The position numbers were made by a program, and so were the translations under genes. Below the pieces are notes generated by a model. It saw only the letters and a program-made list of their open reading frames with translations. It made no database searches and had not been told where the DNA came from. Positions 7,686 through 15,485 of a stretch of DNA of 64,000 nt are shown one piece after another. The DNA is from Clostridia bacterium (GTDB lineage Bacteria > Bacillota > Clostridia > Christensenellales > Aristaeellaceae): positions 19,153-83,152 of the forward strand of contig JAFQIB010000057.1 of NCBI GenBank assembly GCA_017397765.1, read 5' to 3'. Every line of letters starts with the position of its first letter. Positions within the stretch are counted from its first letter, which is position 1.

Positions 7686-8609
7686 ATGCCGGAATGTCCT
7701 GTGGGGCGGTTTGCGCCCACACCCAGCGGCAGGCTGCATCTGGGCAACATGCTGTGTGCGATGCTGGCGTATTTGTCTGTGCGTTCCCGGGGCGGCAGGT
7801 TCCTGCTGCGCATTGAGGACGTGGATGCGCCCCGGTGCCCCCGGTCTTTGGCGCAGCAGTGCATTGATGATCTGCGCTGGCTGGGCTTCACCTGGGACGG
7901 GGAGGTGCTGTATCAGTCGGAGCGGACGGAGATTTACCATGCGGCGCTGGATCGGCTGACGGCGGCGGGGCACACCTATCCCTGCTTTTGCACCCGGGCG
8001 CAGCTGATGAGCCTGGCAGCGCCCAATCAGGGGGATACCCAGGTGATTTATCAGCGCACCTGTGCGAGGCTGACCCCGGAGGAGGCGGCGGAAAAGGCAA
8101 AGCTGCGTCCGCCGGCGATCCGCCTGCGGGTGCCGGCGGAGGAGGTATCCTTTGTGGATGGCCTTTTTGGGGCGCAGACGGAGAACCTTGCCCGGGACTG
8201 TGGAGACTTTATCCTCCGACGCTCTGACGGCCTGTACGGCTATCAGCTGGCGGTGGTGGTGGATGATGCGCTGCAGGGCGTAACGGAGGTCGTGCGCGGC
8301 CGGGATATTCTGACGGCCACGCCGCGCCAGCTGTATCTGCAGCGGCTTTTGGGCTATGCGTCCCCGGGCTATGTGCATATCCCCCTGCTGGTGGACGCCC
8401 AGGGCCGACGTCTGGCCAAGCGGGACCGGGATCTGGATCTGACGGCGCTGGCCAGGCGGTTCAGCCCTGAGGAAATCCTGGGCATGCTGGCCTTCAGTGC
8501 CGGGCTGATCCCGGAGGTACGGCCGGTCACGCTGGAGCAGCTCATTCCGGAATTTGCCTGGGCGAATTGCAGGCGGGAGGATCTGAGGCTGCCGTCCCTG
8601 GAACCCTGA
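7686..8609 (+). CDS. gluQ: Glutamyl-Q tRNA(Asp) synthetase
   Basis: A 307-residue paralogue of glutamyl-tRNA synthetase that lacks the anticodon-binding domain, as expected for GluQRS, which charges glutamate onto the queuosine base of tRNA(Asp). Visible features are the HIGH-type motif APTPSGRLHLGN (residues 9-20), the IEDVDAPR segment, a CFCTR-containing zinc-like region (single CxC plus Cys in QRTCARL) and the KMSKS-like loop RRLAKRDRDLDL near residue 240. The protein stops after that loop plus a short helical tail. SD GAAAGGAGG lies 8 bases before the ATG. It sits 20 bases after a small regulator and is followed by a terminator. Confidence 0.88.
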   Translation: MPECPVGRFAPTPSGRLHLGNMLCAMLAYLSVRSRGGRFLLRIEDVDAPRCPRSLAQQCIDDLRWLGFTWDGEVLYQSERTEIYHAALDRLTAAGHTYPCFCTRAQLMSLAAPNQGDTQVIYQRTCARLTPEEAAEKAKLRPPAIRLRVPAEEVSFVDGLFGAQTENLARDCGDFILRRSDGLYGYQLAVVVDDALQGVTEVVRGRDILTATPRQLYLQRLLGYASPGYVHIPLLVDAQGRRLAKRDRDLDLTALARRFSPEEILGMLAFSAGLIPEVRPVTLEQLIPEFAWANCRREDLRLPSLEP

Positions 8610-8656
8610 AGCGGTGGGAAACGGCTGCCGGAGGGTATGACAATCGTTCTGATAAT

Positions 8657-8695
8657 CCTTGCGCGACAGAGATGGCCGCGCGGGGTTTTCTTTTT
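8657..8695 (+). terminator. Rho-independent terminator after gluQ
   Basis: CCTTGCGCG (8657-8665) pairs with CGCGCGGGG (8677-8685, two G-T pairs), followed by TTTTCTTTTT. Confidence 0.7.
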
Positions 8696-8909
8696 GGGGG
8701 CGAGATTGCCCGAACTGTAGCAGAAAACACCGGCGGGCCAGGAAATGTTGTGATATGCGTGTCGGAAATATTACAAAAAAGTGACGGGTTGGGACGGGCA
8801 AAAGTGGGAAAATGGGCGTAAAAGCACATTCTGCGTCAAAATAACGACGTGAACGGCCGCCTGGATTCCGGAAGAATCGCGGGCGGGCAGAAGAAAAGAA
8901 AAGATGTTA

Positions 8910-8938
8910 CAAAACCCTAAAACATTTACTAAATTTGC
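8910..8938 (+). promoter_or_regulatory. Shared upstream element of SipW-system genes, copy 1
   Basis: CAAAACCCTAAAACATTTACTAAA here recurs as CAAAACC-TAA--CATTTTACTAAA at 21034-21057, upstream of another SipW-type gene. It lies about 35-60 bases upstream of the promoter, where an activator would bind. Confidence 0.5.
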
Positions 8939-8967
8939 TAATTATTACACTATTTTGAGCCGGTTTG

Positions 8968-8976
8968 TGCTATAAT
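8968..8976 (+). promoter_or_regulatory. Extended -10 promoter of the sipW operon
   Basis: TGCTATAAT is an extended -10 box; no good -35 is present at 17 bases, which fits activator dependence. The same TGC-TATAAT form is used before leuS and the CLC gene. Confidence 0.6.
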
Positions 8977-9063
8977 TTACCGTGAATATATAGCTGTCAT
9001 GCTTTGCGGGCATGGCAGACCTGTCTATGCTTATGTTTACGCACTTATAACGGGAGGGGTCCT

Positions 9064-10059
9064 GTGAATCAGAGCACCAAAGCGTTGCTGCGATCGCTGA
9101 CAACCGTGCTGGTTTGCCTTGCTATCGTGTTTGCATTTTTGATCTCCGGCATTCGGCTTTTCGGGTTTCAGGTTTACGGTGTTCTGACCGGTTCAATGAC
9201 GCCGGCGTACCCCGTTGGCTCGCTGATCTATGTGCGCGAGACCAGCCCGGAGGATCTGAAGCTCAGAGACGTCATCACCTTCTCCTCGGGCAAGACCATC
9301 GTGACCCACCGCATTGTGGAGATCGTCCAGGAGGGCAGCAGCCTGAGCTTCCGCACCAAGGGCGACGCCAACGACAACCCGGACGCTTCGCTGGTCGGCC
9401 CGGCGCAGATCATCGGCAGGGTGTCCTTCGGCATCCCGCACCTGGGCAACATTGCCAACTACATCCAGAATCCCCCGGGCATTTATGTGACCATCGTGCT
9501 GGGCCTGGTGCTGATCGGCCTGGTCATCATGATGGACAATGACGACAGCAAGAAAAAGGACGGGCAGCAGCCGGCGGAGGAAAGCCGCATCAAGCTGCCC
9601 GAGATGCCCTGGCTGACGGCGCTGCTGGCAAAGGTCGGCATCACCTGGCCGAAGCAGAAGGAAGCGTCGCCCCAGCAGAGCTACATGCCCCAGCAGATGC
9701 AGCAGTACCCGCAGCAGATGCAGTACCCCCAGCAGATGCCGCAGTACCCGCAGCAGATGCAGCAATATCCCCAGCAGATGCAGCAGTACCCGCAGCAGAT
9801 GCAGCAGTATCCCCAGCAAATGCCGCAGTGCCCGCAGCAGATGCAGCAATATCCCCAGCAGCCGCAGTACCCCCAGCAGATGCAGCAGTATCCGCAGGGC
9901 TACGGGCAGCAGCAATATCCCCAGCAGATGCAGCAGCCTCAGCAGTACCCCCAGAGCTACGGGCAGCAGCAGTATCCCCAGTATCCCCAGGGGTATCCGC
10001 AGCAGCAACAGCAGCAGATGACCCCGCCCCTGCAGCCGCCCCGGAATCCTCTGGCGTAA
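9064..10059 (+). CDS. sipW: SipW-type signal peptidase I with Gln/Pro/Tyr-rich tail
   Basis: A 331-residue membrane signal peptidase of the ER/archaeal (SipW) type. It has a first membrane helix (about 11-31), the nucleophile Ser44 in GSMTPAYPVGS, the general base His82 in THRIVEI where bacterial enzymes have Lys, the acidic box KGDANDNPD (about 99-107) and a second helix (about 139-157). SipW enzymes cut the special signal peptides of TasA-like proteins, and such proteins are encoded immediately downstream. Residues about 203-331 are an unusual low-complexity tail built of QYPQQMQ-type repeats, predicted to be cytoplasmic or cell-surface depending on topology. The GTG at 9064 follows GGGAGGGG; an earlier start at 9004 lacks a ribosome site. 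Confidence 0.9.
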   Translation: MNQSTKALLRSLTTVLVCLAIVFAFLISGIRLFGFQVYGVLTGSMTPAYPVGSLIYVRETSPEDLKLRDVITFSSGKTIVTHRIVEIVQEGSSLSFRTKGDANDNPDASLVGPAQIIGRVSFGIPHLGNIANYIQNPPGIYVTIVLGLVLIGLVIMMDNDDSKKKDGQQPAEESRIKLPEMPWLTALLAKVGITWPKQKEASPQQSYMPQQMQQYPQQMQYPQQMPQYPQQMQQYPQQMQQYPQQMQQYPQQMPQCPQQMQQYPQQPQYPQQMQQYPQGYGQQQYPQQMQQPQQYPQSYGQQQYPQYPQGYPQQQQQQMTPPLQPPRNPLA

Positions 10060-10141
10060 GCGGCACATCCCCCTGATACCCGGCGATGGCCCCGCCATCG
10101 GTGGATATACAAGATAAAATAAGCACAAGGAGGTCATACCG

Positions 10142-11242
10142 GTGAAACTCAGCAAGCGCTCTATGCTCGTTGTGGTCAGCCTGATGCTGGCGATGTCCCT
10201 GTCCGTGTTCAGCACGGTGGCATATCTGACCAGCTCCGCGCAGGCCACCAACACCTTCACCGTCGGCGATGTGAACATCGACCTGGACGAGACGGATGTT
10301 GACGAGAACGGCGATCCCAAGTACCCCGTGGACACAGACGATGACGGCGAACCCGATGTGGAGGTCTCCATTGATGAGGACGGCGTCATCACCATCGATC
10401 CCACCCCCGACGATGACAGCGATGATCCCATCATCATCGAGCCCGATGACAATGGCGAGTATCCTGACACCGACATCGACGGCGATGGCGACAAGGACAA
10501 GATCGAGGTCGATGAGGACGGCAACATCCACATCAAGCCCGAAGGCGGCGAGGAGACCGTGATCGTTCCCGACACCGACGTGGAAGTGGACGACGACGGC
10601 ACCATCACCATCACCCCCGACGGCGAGGACCCCATCGTGATCGTGCCCGACGAGGACGGCGAGTATCCTGACACCGACGTCAACGGCGACGGCGTGGACG
10701 ACAAGATCACCGTGGACGAGGACGGCAACATCCACATCGAGGATGGCGCGACCGGCGGCGATATCGTCATCGAGCCCGACCACGACGACGAGAACGAATA
10801 CAACATCGTTCCCGGCAAGGAGTACGTCAAGGACCCCACCGTGACCGTGAAGGAAGGCAGCGAGAAGTCCTACGTGCGTATGCGCGTTGTGCTGAACAAC
10901 TACGCAGCCCTGAAGGAGCTCACCGGCGATGACGGCGCAGCCTTGCTGGCCAACTTCGTCACCGTGGACACCGAGAACTGGACCATCCAGGGCAACGGCA
11001 CCGCGGACGGCGACAATGTTGAGTTCGAGTTCTGGTATAAGGAGCCCGTCTCCGCCAAGACCGGCGACGAAGTCCTGCCCCCCCTGTTCGAGACCTTCTC
11101 CGTGCCCGGCACCTTCGAGCGCGAGGATCTGCAGGAGCTGGTGAACTTCAAGATGGACGTCTTCGGCGAGGCCATCCAGGCGGCGACCTTCGAGACCGCC
11201 TTTGACGCCTGGGCCGCTTTCGACGACCAGCACGGCAACTGA
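10142..11242 (+). CDS. SipW-type secreted acidic calcium-binding-like protein
   Basis: A 366-residue secreted protein. The signal peptide ends FSTVA-YLTSSAQATNTFTVGDV, the SipW-cognate pattern (cleavage expected after Ala27). Residues about 40-225 are extremely rich in Asp and Glu and contain two long internal repeats, each with a DxDGDGxxDKIxVDEDGNIHI motif like the calcium-binding loops of dockerin or thrombospondin type 3 repeats. Residues about 230-366 return to the TasA/camelysin-like pattern (VPGKEYVKDPTVTVKEGSEKSYVRMRV). It is second in the sipW operon, 82 bases after sipW, with a GTG start after AAGGAGG. The likely role is in a calcium-stabilised surface or biofilm matrix; this is inferred from composition and neighbours. 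Confidence 0.82.
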   Translation: MKLSKRSMLVVVSLMLAMSLSVFSTVAYLTSSAQATNTFTVGDVNIDLDETDVDENGDPKYPVDTDDDGEPDVEVSIDEDGVITIDPTPDDDSDDPIIIEPDDNGEYPDTDIDGDGDKDKIEVDEDGNIHIKPEGGEETVIVPDTDVEVDDDGTITITPDGEDPIVIVPDEDGEYPDTDVNGDGVDDKITVDEDGNIHIEDGATGGDIVIEPDHDDENEYNIVPGKEYVKDPTVTVKEGSEKSYVRMRVVLNNYAALKELTGDDGAALLANFVTVDTENWTIQGNGTADGDNVEFEFWYKEPVSAKTGDEVLPPLFETFSVPGTFEREDLQELVNFKMDVFGEAIQAATFETAFDAWAAFDDQHGN

Positions 11243-11307
11243 TTTCACCGCGGGCTGACCGCGTTGAAAAAAATAACCCTATATAATAGGAAAGGAGGTG
11301 TGAAAAA

Positions 11308-11943
11308 TTGTACAGCTTGAAGCGTATGTGCGATAAGCTCGCGGGGCTTGGCAGCAAGGGAATGCTGCTGACGCTGGCCCTGGTCGTGGCAATCGCAGGC
11401 ACAGCGGGCGGTACCGCAGCTCTTCTGCATGGCGCGCGCCAGGTGACCAACACGTTCACCTACGGCGATATCGTCATTGCCCTGGAGGAAACGGATACCG
11501 AGCTGGATGAGGACGATGATCCCAATACCAATCTCTATGAGATGGAGCCGGGCAAAACCATCCAGAAGGACCCCTTTGTGACTGTGAAGGCAAACAGCAT
11601 GAATTGCTGGCTCTATCTCCAGATTGATGAGTCCGTCAATTTTGCTGATTTCATGACCTATGCCGTAGCCGATGGATGGCTCCCCGTGGAAGGAGAAACC
11701 AACATCTTCTTCCGTGCGGTGGACAGCAGTGCGGAGGATCAGCTCTTCCCCGTTCTCCTGAACGATCAGGTGGACGTGAAGGATACCGTGACTCTGAATA
11801 TGCTGGCCTCTCTGACGGATGCTGATTATCCCACGCTGACCTTCACGGCTTACGCCGTGCAGCGGGACAGCAGCATTGCTGAAAATGCCGACCCTGTCAG
11901 TGCATGGACGCTTCTTACGACTGGTCTGGACCCTGTACAGTGA
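11308..11943 (+). CDS. SipW-type secreted protein, TasA/camelysin-like
   Basis: A 211-residue secreted protein beginning at TTG 11308, which follows AAAGGAGGTG. The N-terminus has a long basic lead, a hydrophobic segment (about 19-38) and then QVTNTFTYGDIVIALEET, the conserved start of SipW-exported proteins. The following EPGKTIQKDPFVTVKANSMNCWLYLQI and the C-terminal LTFTAYAVQ segment match the beta-sandwich of TasA-like matrix proteins (camelysin/CalY family). It lacks the beta-helix passenger of its neighbours, so it may be the plain fibre-forming member. A TATAAT box at 11282-11287 without a well-placed -35 might add internal transcription. Confidence 0.78.
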   Translation: MYSLKRMCDKLAGLGSKGMLLTLALVVAIAGTAGGTAALLHGARQVTNTFTYGDIVIALEETDTELDEDDDPNTNLYEMEPGKTIQKDPFVTVKANSMNCWLYLQIDESVNFADFMTYAVADGWLPVEGETNIFFRAVDSSAEDQLFPVLLNDQVDVKDTVTLNMLASLTDADYPTLTFTAYAVQRDSSIAENADPVSAWTLLTTGLDPVQ

Positions 11944-11982
11944 TTCACACCTGCTTCCTGAAAAAAAGAGAGGTAATCCCAA

Positions 11983-13569
11983 ATGAGCAAGAAGACACTG
12001 ATCCTGGTGGTCAGCCTGGTTCTGTCTCTGGCTGTTGGCCTGGGCGGATCTCTGGCTTACCTGACTGACCGCGACGCTAAGACCAACATCTTCACCGTGG
12101 GCAATGTTGACATTTCCCTGGATGAAGAATTCGAGCAGGGCGCCGAGCTGATGCCCGGTGTTAACGTCCCCAAGATCCCCACCATCACCAACGAGGGTGA
12201 CAACGACACCTACGTTTGGATGACCATCGCTGTGCCCACCAGCGTTGAAAATGCTGATGCCAGCCAGAACGTGATCCACTGGAACTGGCTGGCCGGCACT
12301 TGCGGCTATGACAACACCAAGACCCCCAGCCTGACCGAGGCCAAGCTGAATACCTACATTGAAAACGGCTGGCTGCCCGAAGGCTTCGACATGGCTGCCG
12401 TTAACGAAAATGGTGACTACTGGTACGGCAGCGGCAATGAAGAGAACGCCTATTCCTACCTGGGCGTCCAGGATATCAACGGCGAAACGTGCAATGTGTA
12501 CGTGTTCAAGTATGCGAATCCTCTGACCGCCGGCGAAGAAACCGTGCCCGGTCCTCTGGTGAATGTGTACATGGACAAGAATGTGGACATCGATCCCGAT
12601 GGCAACATGTTCCGCGTTGTGAACGGCGTTGCTACCGATCTGGGCTGGAACGTCAAGGAGAATGGCTTCCCCAAGATCTACGTGGCTGCCTATGGCATCC
12701 AGGCTGAGGGCTTCGAAAACGTCGATGCCGCTTACGAGGCTTACATGGGTCAGTGGGGCGAGAACGGCGGTGTTGAATACGCCGCTAGCGTTTCTGCCAA
12801 GAACAGCGAAGAACTGGCCAAGGCTATCGAAGAAGCTGCTGGCAAGTCTGCTATCATCATGCTGCCCGCCGGTGAATTCGAAACCAACTTCGAGATTGAA
12901 GGCGGCAGCGATATCACCATCATCGGTGAAGGCGAAAACACCGTCCTCTCCGGCCAGATTGCTTCCACCACCTCCAAGGCCGGCACCCTGACCCTGAGCA
13001 ACCTGACCTACAAGGTTGATGACACCATTCAGGACAGCACCGGTATCTCTCAGACCGGCAAGTCTGCTATCGCTCTGTGGGGCAACCAGAAAGTTGTCTG
13101 CACCAATGTGACCTTCGAAATGAGCCTCACGGACAGCACTGCCATCACCGCTTGGTGGGACACCCATGAAGGCACCTCCATTACCGTGAAGGATTGCACC
13201 TTCAACTGCAACGGCCAGCGCCCCATCCGTGCTACCGGCAATGTGACGGTTGAGAACACGACCTTCAACGATCCCTACCGTTATGCTGTGCAGCTGACGG
13301 CTAAGGCCTCCACCGCTACTGAACTGGACAAGGCTATCATCAACTTCAATAACAACACCATTATCAATGGCGAAAACGGTAAGGCTTTTGTCTACGGTCT
13401 CCAGCTGGAAGGCGCCGACTACGGCTGCAACAACTGCGTGATCAACGGTGCGGGCAACACCATCGAAAATGGTGGTGCTGATAGCTACATGTACTACTGT
13501 GAATGCGGCATGGTTGACCACGAAACCATCGAATGGAACGTGGAAGAAACTCCTGTTCACGAAGGCTAA
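11983..13569 (+). CDS. SipW-type surface protein with beta-helix-like passenger
   Basis: A 528-residue secreted protein. The signal peptide ends GGSLA-YLTDRDAKTNIFTVGNVDISLDE, so cleavage is expected after Ala25. Residues about 26-260 form the shared N-terminal module, containing MPGVNVPKIPTITNEGDNDTYVW and ending IYVAAYGIQAEGF. From about 270, NSEELAKAIEEAAGKSAIIMLPAGEF opens a right-handed beta-helix-like passenger with repeated VTFEMS, VKDCTFNCNG and VENTTFNDP turns. Such folds bind or cut polysaccharide in other proteins, but no catalytic site is evident here. It is the third SipW substrate in the operon. A 12-bp GC-rich hairpin lies 15 bases after its stop. Confidence 0.82.
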   Translation: MSKKTLILVVSLVLSLAVGLGGSLAYLTDRDAKTNIFTVGNVDISLDEEFEQGAELMPGVNVPKIPTITNEGDNDTYVWMTIAVPTSVENADASQNVIHWNWLAGTCGYDNTKTPSLTEAKLNTYIENGWLPEGFDMAAVNENGDYWYGSGNEENAYSYLGVQDINGETCNVYVFKYANPLTAGEETVPGPLVNVYMDKNVDIDPDGNMFRVVNGVATDLGWNVKENGFPKIYVAAYGIQAEGFENVDAAYEAYMGQWGENGGVEYAASVSAKNSEELAKAIEEAAGKSAIIMLPAGEFETNFEIEGGSDITIIGEGENTVLSGQIASTTSKAGTLTLSNLTYKVDDTIQDSTGISQTGKSAIALWGNQKVVCTNVTFEMSLTDSTAITAWWDTHEGTSITVKDCTFNCNGQRPIRATGNVTVENTTFNDPYRYAVQLTAKASTATELDKAIINFNNNTIINGENGKAFVYGLQLEGADYGCNNCVINGAGNTIENGGADSYMYYCECGMVDHETIEWNVEETPVHEG

Positions 13570-13583
13570 TTCAATGACATTTC

Positions 13584-13612
13584 CTCTGCTGCCCCTTCGC
13601 GGGGCAGCAGAG
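13584..13612 (+). promoter_or_regulatory. Intercistronic hairpin without T-run
   Basis: CTCTGCTGCCCC pairs with GGGGCAGCAGAG around a TTCGC loop, with no T-run, in the middle of the sipW operon. A second weaker fold (TTGCGCAACGTTGCGCAG area, 13621-13640) follows. Likely an mRNA-stabilising or processing structure that allows different amounts of upstream and downstream products. Confidence 0.6.
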
Positions 13613-13730
13613 GAGCCCCCCTTGCGCAACGTTGCGCAGCGCAGCACAGCTGCGCATTGCGTAACCCCGGTTGTGCTGCGCTGCGTGAGGCAGAACAATG
13701 ATTTGATTCTGACAGAAAGGACGAAGAATC

Positions 13731-15368
13731 ATGAAAAAGTCTACTTTGATCATGATCCTCAGCCTGATCATGGCTGTGGCGGTGGGCATGGGCTCTACCG
13801 TCGCTTACCTGCAGGACACTGACGAGGACGTCAATGTCATGACGCTGGGTAAGGTGACCATCACCCAGAACGAGCAGGAGTACAATGAAGCCGGTGAGCT
13901 GGTTGAGTTCACCCAGGACAAGCCCCTGTATCCTGCTGTGGGTACCCCCGCTTGGGATGTGACTGCTGATAGCACTGAAGAAGAAAAGGCCTGGCGTCAG
14001 TTTACCGGTATGGAAAACGTGGTTGACAAGTATGTCACCGTGACCAACACTGGCAAGAGCGATGCTTATGTGCGTACGCTGGTTGCGCTGGAAATGGGCG
14101 AACTGAGCTTCCAGGACCTGGCTGCCGTGCTGGGCCTTTCCACCAACTATGTTGATGGCGCCGAGTTCGATTTCCCCGGTGCCTGGGAATGCGTTAAAGA
14201 TGACGTTTACGCAATCGGCGGCAAGAACTACAACGTGATGGTGTTTGAACATCAGGACGCTGTGAAGCCCGGCGAGACCACCATTCCCAGCCTGCTGCAG
14301 CTGTATCTGAAGGGCGAAACCACCACTAACGATACCATGGATAAGATCGACGGCAACGGCAACGGCAAGTACGATGTGCTGGTTCTGTCTCAGGCTGTGC
14401 AGACCATGGGCTTTGAAACTGCCAACACCGCGCTGACCACTGCGTTCGGCGAGATCAATGCTGAGAACGTTGGCAAGTGGTTCGCCAACATTGGAGACAA
14501 TATCGGTTCCCCCGGTGACAAGTGGGTCGACAACAATCCTCCCGTTACTGATGCAATCTATGTCACCAATCTGGAGGAATTTAAGGCTGCATTGGCCGAA
14601 GGCGGTTATATTGTTCTGAGTGAAGATATTACGATGGATAATATGATCAAGATCGAAGATGGTGTCGAAGTTATTCTGAACATGAATGGCAAGACTATCA
14701 ACTTCGAACGTAATAGTTCTTTCAAGCCTGGCAATCCTCTGTTCTACCCGCTGACTGGCAGCAAACTTGTGTTTACCGGTAATGGTACAGTTGATCTCGA
14801 AGACAACTTTGATACGGCTTTGGTTTGTCCCGCTGGTGAAGTGGTTATCGAGAATGGTACCTACATTAAAGATCGTGCTCCGGAAGGCATGAGTGACGAG
14901 GATGTTCAAACCCTCTTTATTGGTGTGAAGTCTGTCGGCGCCAGCGTTGTGATCAAGGATGGTTACTTTGATGGTGGCTATTATGACAAGAATGCTGATG
15001 CTGCATTTGTTGAAACGGAAGCAGACGTTACCAACCGCGGCAAGGCAGCCGATAAGAATGCTTACAGAATGGCCATTAAGAATAACGTCTCCCTGCTGAT
15101 TAACCTTTCCTGGAGCAGTGCTGCCGGTACGCAGGACTTCCGTATTTACGGCGGTACCTTCGTTGGCGCCAACCCTGCCTGGGGCGATGAAGGCTGTGCT
15201 ATGCCCATCACTCCTGACTATCTCCGTCCTTGGTCTTACTACCAGGGCATGTTCCTGGAAGGCCAGCAGATGTATGATGACAAGATTGAAATCCCTGCTG
15301 GTTACACCATTACGGAAGGTACTACCGAAGATAACAGACCCACTTTCACCGTCAAATACGCTGAATAA
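13731..15368 (+). CDS. SipW-type surface protein with variable C-terminal module
   Basis: A 545-residue secreted protein with signal end GSTVA-YLQDTDEDVNVMTLGKVTITQNEQ. The shared module continues with LYPA, DKYVTVTNTGKSDAYVRTLVALE and VLVLSQAVQTMGFETANTALTTAFGE (each a family landmark, quoted in parts). From about residue 275, YVTNLEEFKAALAEGGYIVLSEDITM opens a passenger of beta-helix style with VVIENGTYI, VVIKDGYFDGG and FRIYGGTFVG rungs. The ATG at 13731 lies 10 bases after AAAGGA. The passenger differs from that of the neighbours while the first half stays alike, which fits modular exchange. It probably sits in the same matrix or is anchored by interactions with other SipW substrates; no sorting signal is present. 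Confidence 0.82.
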   Translation: MKKSTLIMILSLIMAVAVGMGSTVAYLQDTDEDVNVMTLGKVTITQNEQEYNEAGELVEFTQDKPLYPAVGTPAWDVTADSTEEEKAWRQFTGMENVVDKYVTVTNTGKSDAYVRTLVALEMGELSFQDLAAVLGLSTNYVDGAEFDFPGAWECVKDDVYAIGGKNYNVMVFEHQDAVKPGETTIPSLLQLYLKGETTTNDTMDKIDGNGNGKYDVLVLSQAVQTMGFETANTALTTAFGEINAENVGKWFANIGDNIGSPGDKWVDNNPPVTDAIYVTNLEEFKAALAEGGYIVLSEDITMDNMIKIEDGVEVILNMNGKTINFERNSSFKPGNPLFYPLTGSKLVFTGNGTVDLEDNFDTALVCPAGEVVIENGTYIKDRAPEGMSDEDVQTLFIGVKSVGASVVIKDGYFDGGYYDKNADAAFVETEADVTNRGKAADKNAYRMAIKNNVSLLINLSWSSAAGTQDFRIYGGTFVGANPAWGDEGCAMPITPDYLRPWSYYQGMFLEGQQMYDDKIEIPAGYTITEGTTEDNRPTFTVKYAE

Positions 15369-15416
15369 AATCACCTGACCTGATATGCCATTGAAAAAGA
15401 AGTGGCAAAGAATCTC

Positions 15417-15446
15417 CTCCGCCCCTTCTCCGGGAGGGGCGGGGAG
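15417..15446 (+). promoter_or_regulatory. Intercistronic GC hairpin without T-run
   Basis: CTCCGCCCCT pairs with AGGGGCGGGGAG around TCTCCGGG. It matches the placement of the hairpins at 13584 and 17181, between SipW-substrate genes. Confidence 0.5.
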
Positions 15447-15485
15447 AGACCTTTCTCATTCATTCTATGAAAGGAAATAAGTATC

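Noticed and set aside
9670-10040. Regular short repeats that could suggest a CRISPR array
   Set aside because: The repeats are in frame, encode QYPQQMQ units of SipW, and have no unique spacers.
11264-11287. TTGAAA and TATAAT before the gene at 11308 as a full promoter
   Set aside because: The spacing is only 12 bases, too short for sigma-A; at most a lone -10 box.
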